This document shows, piece after piece, positions 1 to 5,357 of a stretch of 6,295 nt of DNA. Each line of letters opens with the position of its first letter. Positions within the stretch are counted from its first letter, which is position 1. The position numbers were made by a program, and so were the translations under genes. The notes beneath the pieces are model-generated. The model was not told the origin of the DNA and made no database searches. It saw only the letters and a program-made list of their open reading frames with translations. Source of the DNA: Frankiales bacterium (GTDB lineage: Bacteria; Actinomycetota; Actinomycetes; Mycobacteriales; SCTD01); assembly GCA_025965495.1 (NCBI GenBank), contig JAOPWW010000133.1, positions 1-6,295 of the forward strand. Direction: 5' to 3'.

Positions 1-44
1 GTGCCGTCGTCGGTCAGGGGCTCGAAGAAGGCGGCGGCGCTCAC
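1..44 (-). CDS. 5' end of a leftward gene, possibly an acyl-CoA thioesterase family protein (partial)
   Basis: Only the first 14 codons and part of the next are inside the window. Read leftward from a GTG at 44 they give MSAAAFFEPLTDDG. A short start followed by a Phe-Phe-x-Pro-Leu-x-x-(Asp)-Gly pattern resembles the N-terminus of actinobacterial hot-dog-fold thioesterase family proteins, which hydrolyse acyl-CoA thioesters. That resemblance rests on a few residues, so the product is tentative. The reading frame itself is supported by a TAGGGT hexamer six bases before the GTG and by the absence of another plausible gene here. It is transcribed divergently from the lipoprotein gene at 108, across 63 bases. 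The rest of the gene lies beyond the left edge. Confidence 0.5.
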   Translation of the reverse strand, partial: MSAAAFFEPLTDDG

Positions 45-50
45 GCCCGG

Positions 51-56
51 ACCCTA
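51..56 (-). promoter_or_regulatory. Putative -10 box of the leftward gene at 44
   Basis: Read leftward, the hexamer is TAGGGT, which fits the actinobacterial -10 pattern TANNNT. It is followed by six bases and then the GTG at 44. This spacing would put the transcription start at or next to the start codon, as in a leaderless mRNA. No Shine-Dalgarno sequence is visible before the GTG. No convincing -35 element is seen 16-18 bases upstream. Confidence 0.45.
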
Positions 57-95
57 GGCGAGCCGGGTGGTCGCGCGGGACGGGACGGACCGGCG

Positions 96-101
96 CAGAC
101 T
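96..101 (+). promoter_or_regulatory. Putative -10 box of the lipoprotein gene
   Basis: CAGACT matches TANNNT except at the first base. It lies six bases before the GTG at 108, a spacing compatible with a leaderless transcript. The intervening GGACGG is purine-rich but directly abuts the start codon, so it is poorly placed as a ribosome binding site. No clear -35 element is seen. The 63-base gap from 45 to 107 would then hold two divergent promoters. Confidence 0.35.
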
Positions 102-107
102 GGACGG

Positions 108-989
108 GTGACCCGTCCCGTCCTGCTCCCGGCCGCCCTGCTGGCCGCCGCCCTCGCGCTGTCCGCCTGCAACGGCGACGCCTCCTCCTCCGCCTCGTCC
201 GACGCGGCCGCCCCGCTGACGGGCGCCTCGAGCGCCGCCCCGTCGACCGTCCCGAGCGCGGCGACGACGTCCGGCGCGCCTGCGTCCGCGAAGCAGACCC
301 CCTCCGCGGGTGCCGCTCCGTCGGCCGACGCCCCCTCCGCCTCCGCCCGGTCGGCCGCTCCCGCCCTGCCCACCTCCCGGCCCGCCGCTCGGACCGCCGG
401 CTCGCCCTCGCTCGCGACCCGCGCCGGCCGGTACACCTACGACGCGAAGGGCACCGTCACCGCCGGCGGCGCCCCGCACGACGCCTCCGGGACCGCGACC
501 CTCACCGTCGACGAGCCGGTCGGCGACACCCAGAGCACGGTGCTCGAGGGCGACCAGGGCCGGACCGAGACCGACACCCAGCTCAAGAGCACTGGCCGGT
601 ACGTCACCCGCCTGCTGCTCACCACGCCCGCGTTCAGCAAGGAGTTCCGGCCCGTCCCGGCGGCGCTGCTGCTGCCCGAGCCGGCGACGGTCGGCCGCAG
701 CTGGTCCTGGAGCGGGACGTCGACCGACGGCAAGACCCGGGTGACGGCCACCAGCCGCGTCCTGCGGTCCGAGACCGTCACGGTCGGCGGGACGTCCGTC
801 CCCACCCGTGTGGTCGAGACCAGGCTGGTCCTGCGCGGCGACGTCGTCTACGACGGGACGACGACGACCGACGTCGCGACCGGCCAGCGCCTCCCGGTCC
901 GCGAGCACGGGACCGGCAAGGGCACGATCAGCGGCATCCCGTTCTCCACCGACACCTCCAGCACGCTGCGCTCGCTGGACCCCAGCTAG
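108..989 (+). CDS. Secreted lipoprotein with a Ser/Ala/Pro-rich linker and a beta-rich C-terminal domain, function unknown
   Basis: The 293-residue product starts with a lipoprotein signal peptide: Arg3, a hydrophobic run over about residues 5-19, and a lipobox LSAC at 18-21. Cys21 is the only cysteine and the expected site of lipid attachment, so the mature protein should sit on the outer face of the cytoplasmic membrane. Residues 22 to about 105 are almost entirely Ser, Ala, Pro and Thr, a disordered tether through the cell wall. Residues about 106-293 alternate in the manner of beta strands and contain STDGKT (205-210) and a VGGTSVPT turn (227-234). This domain resembles hypothetical actinomycete proteins I know by pattern only, and I cannot assign a function. 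A lipid-binding LolA/LppX-like fold is one speculative option. The GTG start is fixed by the signal peptide. The stop overlaps the next gene by one base. Confidence 0.88.
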   Translation: MTRPVLLPAALLAAALALSACNGDASSSASSDAAAPLTGASSAAPSTVPSAATTSGAPASAKQTPSAGAAPSADAPSASARSAAPALPTSRPAARTAGSPSLATRAGRYTYDAKGTVTAGGAPHDASGTATLTVDEPVGDTQSTVLEGDQGRTETDTQLKSTGRYVTRLLLTTPAFSKEFRPVPAALLLPEPATVGRSWSWSGTSTDGKTRVTATSRVLRSETVTVGGTSVPTRVVETRLVLRGDVVYDGTTTTDVATGQRLPVREHGTGKGTISGIPFSTDTSSTLRSLDPS

Positions 990-1969
990 TGCGCGCCGTC
1001 ACGCTGCCGTCCCCCGGCGGCCCCGAGGCGCTGGTGCTCGCCGAGGTCCCCGACGCCGTGGCCGGACCGGGCGAGGTCGTCGTCGACGTCGTCGCCACCG
1101 CCGTCAACCGCGCCGACCTGCTGCAGCGGCGCGGGTTCTACGACCCGCCGAAGGGCGCGTCGCCCTACCCCGGGCTCGAGTGCTCCGGCCGCATCAGCGC
1201 GCTCGGTGAGGGCGTGGCCGGCTGGGCCGTCGGCGACGAGGTCTGCGCGCTGCTGTCCGGCGGCGGCTACGCCGAGAAGGTCGCCGTCCCGGTCGGGCAG
1301 CTGCTCCCCGTCCCGGCCGGGGTGTCGCTCCTGCACGCCGCCGGCCTGCCCGAGGTCGCGTGCACGGTCTGGAGCAACGTCGTCGACCTCGCCCGCCTGC
1401 AGGTCGGCGAGCACCTGCTGGTCCACGGCGGCACGAGCGGCATCGGCACGATGGCGACGCAGCTCGCCCACCGCCGCGGGGCGATCGTCCACGTCACCGT
1501 CGGCAGCCCGGAGAAGGCGACCGCCGCGCTCCAGCTCGGCGCGACGACGGCGGTGCTCTACAAGGAGCAGGACTTCGTCGAGGCGGTGCGGGAGGCGACC
1601 TCGGGCCACGGCGCCGACGTCGTGCTCGACAACATGGGCGCCGCCTACCTGCCCCGCAACGTCCAGGTGCTGGCCACCGGCGGGCGCCTGGTCGTCATCG
1701 GGATGCAGGGCGGGATCAAGGGCGAGCTCGACCTCGCCACGCTGCTGGCCAAGCGGGCCTCGGTGCACGCGACGTCGCTGCGCGCGCGACCGCTGCCCGA
1801 GAAGGCCGCGATCGTCGCGGGCGTGCTGGCCGACGTCTGGCCCGCCGTCGAGGAGGGCGACGTCGTGCCCGTCGTCGACCGGGTGCTGCCGCTGGAGCAG
1901 GCCGGCGAGGCGCACCAGGTGCTCGAGGACTCGACCCACGTCGGGAAGGTCCTGCTGCAGGTCTCCTGA
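989..1969 (+). CDS. NAD(P)H-quinone oxidoreductase (zinc-independent MDR family, PIG3-like)
   Basis: The 326-residue product has the full length and order of quinone-oxidoreductase-type medium-chain dehydrogenases, close to the TP53I3/PIG3 group. The N-terminal GroES-like domain carries NRADLLQRRGFY (40-51) and a PG-x-ECSG turn (61-66). GGGYAEKVAVP (91-101) follows. The nucleotide-binding Rossmann domain has HGGTSGIG (146-153), and the C-terminus ends in the typical HVGKVLL (317-323). The cysteine cluster of the structural-zinc lobe in zinc alcohol dehydrogenases is absent. The family reduces quinones or other electrophilic carbonyl or alkene substrates with NADPH in the cytosol; the substrate here is unknown. 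The GTG start shares its G with the TAG stop of the lipoprotein gene (TAGTG), and no Shine-Dalgarno is seen, so translation may depend on re-initiation by ribosomes finishing the upstream gene. Confidence 0.93.
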   Translation: MRAVTLPSPGGPEALVLAEVPDAVAGPGEVVVDVVATAVNRADLLQRRGFYDPPKGASPYPGLECSGRISALGEGVAGWAVGDEVCALLSGGGYAEKVAVPVGQLLPVPAGVSLLHAAGLPEVACTVWSNVVDLARLQVGEHLLVHGGTSGIGTMATQLAHRRGAIVHVTVGSPEKATAALQLGATTAVLYKEQDFVEAVREATSGHGADVVLDNMGAAYLPRNVQVLATGGRLVVIGMQGGIKGELDLATLLAKRASVHATSLRARPLPEKAAIVAGVLADVWPAVEEGDVVPVVDRVLPLEQAGEAHQVLEDSTHVGKVLLQVS

Positions 1970-1994
1970 ACGCGGTCGACAGGCCTGGCAGCCT
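1966..1994 (+). promoter_or_regulatory. Weak candidate promoter before the MFS gene
   Basis: CTGAAC (1966-1971) resembles a -35 element and CAGCCT (1989-1994) resembles a -10 element, separated by 17 bases. The -10-like hexamer is six bases before the GTG at 2001, the same spacing as at 44 and 108. Each hexamer lacks a T at its first position. An 8-base palindrome CAGGCCTG (1980-1987) lies between them. The 31-base gap has no Shine-Dalgarno sequence, so either the transporter has its own leaderless start here or it is read through from upstream. Confidence 0.28.
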
Positions 1995-2000
1995 GAGCCG

Positions 2001-3272
2001 GTGACGACCACCCGCACGGCGCTGCTGCGCGCCCCCGGCTTCCGGCTGCTGTTCGCCGGCCAGGCCGTGTCGGTGGTCGGGGACCGGCTGGTCATGGTGG
2101 CGATGCCGTTCGCCGTGCTCACCGTGCCCGGCGCGGGACTCGGCGACGTCGGGCTGGTGCTCGGCTCGTCCGCCCTCACCCTCGGCCTGTTCGTGCTCGT
2201 CGGGGGCGTCTGGGCCGACCGGCTGCCGCGGCACCTGACCATGCTCGGCAGCGACGTCGTGCGCGGAGCCGCCCAGGCCGTGGCGGCGACGCTGCTGCTC
2301 ACCGGCACCGCCTCGGTCGCCTCGCTCGTCGCCTGCAACCTCGTCTACGGCGCGGCCGAGGCCTTCTTCCGGCCGGCCCTGCTGGGCCTCGTCCCCCAGG
2401 TCGTCGACCCCGATCAGCGGCAGGCGGCCAACGCCCTGCTCAGCCTCGCCAGCAACAGCGCGATGGTGCTGGGGCCGGTCGTGGCCGGGCTGCTCGTCGC
2501 CGTCACCGGGCCGGGCACCGCCCTCGGCGTGGACGCCTGCAGCTTCGGGGTCAGCGCGGTGACGCTCGCGTTCCTGCGGCCACGGCTCGTGGTCCGGGAG
2601 ACGGCGCCCGCCAGCTTCCTGGCCGAGCTCGCCGGGGGCTGGCGTGAGGTCCGGTCGCGCACCTGGGTCTGGTCCACGATCCTGTTCTTCTGCGCCTACT
2701 GCGGCCTCGTGCTCCCGGGGGTGTTCGTGCTCGGACCGTCCTACGCGCAGGCGCACCGCGGCGGGGCGGGCGCGTGGGGCGTCATCTCCGCCGGCTTCGG
2801 CGTCGGGGCGGTCCTCGGCAGCCTGCTCGCCCTGCGCTGGCGGCCCTCGCGGCCCGGCGCCGTGCTCGCGGGCGCGCTCAGCCTCGGCGGGCTGCAGGCG
2901 GCGATCCTCGTGACGCCGCTGCCGACCGCCGTCGTCGCCCTGCTCGAGGCCGGCACCGGCGTCGGCGTCGCCCTGGCGTTCTCGCTCTGGGACACCCTGC
3001 TGCAGGAGCGGGTCCCGCCCGAGGCGCAGTCGCGCGTGAGCTCCTTCGACTTCCTCGGCAGCCTCACGCTCATGCCGCTCGGGCTGGTCGTCGTCGGGCC
3101 GGTGGCGGAACGGTTCGGCGACGTCCGGACCGGCGTCGGCGCGACCGTGCTGACCGTGTCGGTCGGGGTGGCCGTCGCGCTGAGCCGCGACGTGCGGGGG
3201 ATGCGGCGCACCGACGTCGTGCCCCAGCAGGCGACCGAGCCGGCCGCCGTCCCGTCGCCCCTGCCGGCCTAG
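2001..3272 (+). CDS. MFS transporter, putative exporter of the EntS-like (MFS_3) type
   Basis: The 423-residue product is a complete 12-helix-type major facilitator. The N-terminus FRLLFAGQAVSVVGD (14-28) is the usual first-helix start of this subgroup. Motif A appears as GGVWADRLPR (68-77) after helix 2. Later conserved blocks are NALLSLASNSAMVLGP (144-159) and WDTLLQERVPPEAQSRVSSFD (from 330). Hydrophobic segments are spread from about 15 to 395, with a hydrophilic central loop near 195-222 and a Pro/Ala-rich cytoplasmic tail after 400. The family exports small molecules by proton antiport; the substrate cannot be inferred. The frame is open far upstream, but the GTG at 2001 follows the oxidoreductase stop and gives the expected N-terminus, so upstream extension is unlikely. 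The stop overlaps that of the convergent gene. Confidence 0.93.
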   Translation: MTTTRTALLRAPGFRLLFAGQAVSVVGDRLVMVAMPFAVLTVPGAGLGDVGLVLGSSALTLGLFVLVGGVWADRLPRHLTMLGSDVVRGAAQAVAATLLLTGTASVASLVACNLVYGAAEAFFRPALLGLVPQVVDPDQRQAANALLSLASNSAMVLGPVVAGLLVAVTGPGTALGVDACSFGVSAVTLAFLRPRLVVRETAPASFLAELAGGWREVRSRTWVWSTILFFCAYCGLVLPGVFVLGPSYAQAHRGGAGAWGVISAGFGVGAVLGSLLALRWRPSRPGAVLAGALSLGGLQAAILVTPLPTAVVALLEAGTGVGVALAFSLWDTLLQERVPPEAQSRVSSFDFLGSLTLMPLGLVVVGPVAERFGDVRTGVGATVLTVSVGVAVALSRDVRGMRRTDVVPQQATEPAAVPSPLPA

Positions 3273-3284
3273 CGGATCGGCAGG
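3260..3284. terminator. Stem-loop at the convergent gene ends, possible bidirectional terminator
   Basis: CCTGCCG (3260-3266) pairs perfectly with CGGCAGG (3278-3284), a 7-base-pair stem around an 11-base loop. A G-U pair (3267 with 3277) could extend it in the rightward RNA. The loop contains CTAG, which supplies the stop codons of both flanking genes. No T-rich tract follows on either strand, so it is not a classical intrinsic terminator, though U-tract-free hairpins are often proposed as terminators in actinobacteria. Chance pairing is easy at this GC content. Confidence 0.3.
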
Positions 3285-4120
3285 CCGCCGGCGTCGAGGA
3301 CCGCCTTCGCCAGCGGGCCCCCGACCTCCTGCAGCCGGGCGCAGCCGTCCTCGCCGAGCCGCGCGTAGGCGGGCAGGCAGAGCAGGTCGGTCGCGTCCTC
3401 GACCCGCTGGCGGTGGGCCCTGCCCTCGTCGGTGAACTCGCCGTCGGGGGTGAGCCAGCCGCGGGCGGTGAGGTCCGCGACGGCGGCGTCCCACTCCTCG
3501 TCGCTGTACGCGCGGGTCGTCTGCAGGCCCTTGCGGCCCCAGGTGTCGTGCATGGCGACGTGCAGCACGGCCGCCTCCAGGCCGGTGACCTGCTCGCCGA
3601 CGAGCGCCGCGATGTGGCCGTCGCCGCGGAACTCGCGCAGGAGCGTCTGCGCGTGGAACAGCTGCAGCAGCGGTCCCTCCGGCGGGGTGAGGACGGCGTT
3701 CGCGGCGAACAGCGGTCGGCCGTACGGGGTCCCGCCCTGCGCCGCCGTCGTCGCCAGCTCGGCCGCCTCGGCGACGGCGGGGGAGTCGGCGAGGTCGCCC
3801 AGCAGTCGGCGCAGCGCGCGCTCGGCCCCGCGCCAGCGCGCCTGCTGCACGTCCTCGGGCGAGGCGACGTCCCAGGCGCCCGCCATGCCGAACTGGCAGG
3901 CGAGCGCGGAGAAGTTGAAGAACGTCGCCTGCACGACGGGCCAGGTGACGGCGCCCAGTGCCGCTGCCCGGGCCGGGAAGTAGCCCGCGGCCCGGTTGGC
4001 CTTCACGTCGTAGCCGAGGGCGACGTACTCCTCCTGCGCCTCGGGCGCGAAGTAGACCATCGCGTGGAGCGGCTCGAGCGCCCTCCAGGTGGCCCGGGCG
4101 GTCTGCGGGGTCACGGTCAC
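3269..4120 (-). CDS. SCO6745 family protein (MarR-like winged-helix region at C-terminus), function unknown
   Basis: The 283-residue product matches the actinobacterial SCO6745 family by its motifs. The N-terminus has ARATWRALEPLHAMVYFAPEA (8-28). The middle has LREFRGDGHIAALVGEQVTG (161-180), typical of the family. The C-terminal part (about 203-245) has the shape of a winged helix: YSDEEWDAAVADLTARGWL followed by a Gly turn and a strand (EFTDEG). Members have been described as HTH-type, but no DNA target or ligand is known to me, so a regulator or small-molecule-binding protein are both possible. It is coupled to the aminotransferase-like gene by a GTGA overlap (4117-4120). GGAGG at 4128-4132 with 7-base spacing favours the GTG at 4120 over the in-frame GTG at 4114. 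Its TAG stop lies in the CTAG shared with the MFS gene. Confidence 0.87.
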   Translation of the reverse strand: MTVTPQTARATWRALEPLHAMVYFAPEAQEEYVALGYDVKANRAAGYFPARAAALGAVTWPVVQATFFNFSALACQFGMAGAWDVASPEDVQQARWRGAERALRRLLGDLADSPAVAEAAELATTAAQGGTPYGRPLFAANAVLTPPEGPLLQLFHAQTLLREFRGDGHIAALVGEQVTGLEAAVLHVAMHDTWGRKGLQTTRAYSDEEWDAAVADLTARGWLTPDGEFTDEGRAHRQRVEDATDLLCLPAYARLGEDGCARLQEVGGPLAKAVLDAGGLPIR

Positions 4121-5313
4121 GAGAGGGCCTCCAGGAGGCGGTCGACGTCGTCGGGGGTCGTGTAGCAGGCGATGCCGGCGCGGACCGCGCCGTCGGGCAG
4201 GCCGAGCGCCTGCATGAGCTCGAGCGCGTAGTAGTGGCCGGCCCAGACGCAGACGCCGCGGGCCCCGAGGTCGGCCGCGACCTGCTGCGGGGTCCGGCCG
4301 GCGACGGTGAAGGCCAGGGTCGGCGTGGAGCTGGCCGGGCTGCCCACGAGGGTCACGTCGTCGCGCGCCTCGAGCCCGGCCTTGAGGCGATGCCACTGCT
4401 CGTGCTCGTGGGCCGCGATCGCGGCGACGCCGCTCGTGACGCGCTGCCGACGGGTCGCTCCCTCGCCCCAGGTCGCGAGCCAGTCGACGGCCGCGGCGAC
4501 GCCGGCCAGCTGGGCGAAGGCCGGCGTCCCCAGCTCGAACCGGTCCGGCACGTCCTCGGTGCTGGGCAGCAGCTTGTCCGGGTGCAGCGTCTCGAGCAGG
4601 GCGGGGTCGGCGGCGGTCGCGCCCAGGTGCGGGCCGTACCACTTGTAGGCCGACGTCGCCCAGAAGTCGGCGCCGCTGACGCGCAGGTCGACGGCGCCGT
4701 GCGGCGTCGCGTGGACGCCGTCGACGTGGACGAGCGAGCCGACGGCGTGGGCCTTCTGCGCGACCGCCCGCACGTCCGGGCGAGTGCCCGTGGCGTTGCT
4801 CGCCGCCGTGAGCGCGACCAGCCTCGTCCGGTCGGTGAGCAGGGCGTCGTACTGGTCGACGTCGAGCTCGGTGGTGGTCGGGTCGACCTCGGCCCAGCGC
4901 ACCGTGGCGCCCGCGCGGCCCGCCGCCTGCACCCACGGGCGGATGTTGCTGTCGTGGTCGAGCCGGCTGACGACGACCTCGTCGCCCGGCCCCCACTGCT
5001 TCACCAGGGCGCTCGCGAGCACGTAGTTGTTCGCCGTCGTCGACTGGCCGAGGACGACGCCGCGCGGGTCGCCGCCGACGAGGTCCGCCACCGCCTCGCG
5101 CGCGGCGTCGACGTAGGCGTCGGCGCGGGCGCTGCTGGCGAACGGGCCGTGCCGGTTGGAGACCGCGCTGCGCAGCGCTGTCCGCATCGCCTCGCTGACC
5201 GCCTCGGGGACCTGCGTCCCTCCGGGACCGTCGAAGTGGGCGAGCCCCTCGGACAGGGCGGGGAACTGGGCGCGGGCCGCCTCGACGTCGAAGGCGGGAG
5301 TGGGGTCGGACAC
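4117..5313 (-). CDS. PLP-dependent class V aminotransferase, cysteine-desulfurase-like (VC1184-type subfamily)
   Basis: The 398-residue cytosolic product is a full-length fold-type I PLP enzyme. Recognisable elements are FDGPGGTQVP (27-36), STTANN (91-96), LDHDSN with cofactor-stacking His120 (118-123), SNATG (172-176), HVDGVHATPHG with PLP-contacting Asp198 and His201 (196-206), and SAYKWYGPHLG with Lys224 as the expected Schiff-base lysine. Arg378 in VRAGIACY matches the substrate-carboxylate arginine of the SufS/CsdA group. The catalytic-cysteine segment of those enzymes (RTGHHCA) reads WAGHYYA (358-363), with Tyr in place of Cys. This agrees with the VC1184-like subfamily, whose reaction is not established, so sulfur transfer should not be assumed. 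The GTG start is preceded by TACCGT and no Shine-Dalgarno. It heads a two-gene unit with the SCO6745 gene. Confidence 0.92.
   Translation of the reverse strand: MSDPTPAFDVEAARAQFPALSEGLAHFDGPGGTQVPEAVSEAMRTALRSAVSNRHGPFASSARADAYVDAAREAVADLVGGDPRGVVLGQSTTANNYVLASALVKQWGPGDEVVVSRLDHDSNIRPWVQAAGRAGATVRWAEVDPTTTELDVDQYDALLTDRTRLVALTAASNATGTRPDVRAVAQKAHAVGSLVHVDGVHATPHGAVDLRVSGADFWATSAYKWYGPHLGATAADPALLETLHPDKLLPSTEDVPDRFELGTPAFAQLAGVAAAVDWLATWGEGATRRQRVTSGVAAIAAHEHEQWHRLKAGLEARDDVTLVGSPASSTPTLAFTVAGRTPQQVAADLGARGVCVWAGHYYALELMQALGLPDGAVRAGIACYTTPDDVDRLLEALS
4128..4132 (-). promoter_or_regulatory. Ribosome binding site of the SCO6745-family gene
   Basis: Read leftward this is GGAGG, seven bases before the GTG at 4120 and inside the last codons of the upstream gene. 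It decides the start in favour of 4120, because the next GTG (4114) would be 13 bases away. It also supports coupled translation with the aminotransferase-like gene. Confidence 0.7.
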
Positions 5314-5320
5314 GGGCCGG

Positions 5321-5326
5321 ACGGTA
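5321..5326 (-). promoter_or_regulatory. Putative -10 box of the aminotransferase-like gene
   Basis: Read leftward the hexamer is TACCGT, a full match to TANNNT, followed by seven bases and the GTG at 5313. No Shine-Dalgarno sequence lies between them, which suggests a leaderless mRNA. No clear -35 is seen at the usual distance. It sits in the 44-base gap shared with the divergent bpa gene. Confidence 0.5.
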
Positions 5327-5343
5327 CGGCAGCAGCCGGTGGG

Positions 5344-5349
5344 GGAGGA
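5344..5349 (+). promoter_or_regulatory. Ribosome binding site of bpa
   Basis: GGAGGA, within GGGGGAGGAT (5341-5350), is a strong Shine-Dalgarno sequence eight bases before the ATG at 5358. It is the best ribosome binding site among the apparent first genes in the window and supports this start. GAGGAT (5345-5350) could also be read as a degenerate -10 hexamer seven bases from the ATG, but the Shine-Dalgarno reading is better. Confidence 0.7.
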
Positions 5350-5357
5350 TCGTCCGC

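Noticed and set aside
180..420. Apparent repeat tract in the lipoprotein gene
   Set aside because: It is compositional (Ser, Ala and Pro codons) rather than a unit-length tandem repeat; no fixed period is seen.
54..908. Leftward open frame of 284 codons opposite the lipoprotein gene
   Set aside because: The product is dominated by Gly and Arg runs that arise from the Ser/Ala/Pro codons of the lipoprotein linker read in reverse.
1980..1987. Palindrome CAGGCCTG between the oxidoreductase and MFS genes as an operator
   Set aside because: Eight bases of palindrome are too short and too likely by chance at this GC content to claim a regulator site. No second copy was found nearby.
1206..2000. 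N-terminal extension of the MFS frame by 265 codons
   Set aside because: The extension is Arg/Ser/Pro/Cys-rich, overlaps the oxidoreductase in another frame, and does not look like part of a transporter. The GTG at 2001 gives the normal family N-terminus.
986..2338. Long leftward open frame (450 codons) opposite the oxidoreductase and MFS genes
   Set aside because: Its product is Arg/Asp/Gly/His-rich low-complexity sequence with no recognisable motif. It lies wholly opposite two clear genes, as expected of antisense frames at this GC content.
1716..3494. Leftward open frame of 592 codons opposite the MFS gene
   Set aside because: The translation is Arg/Gly/Pro/Ala-rich with no domain, and it is opposite a well-supported membrane transporter.
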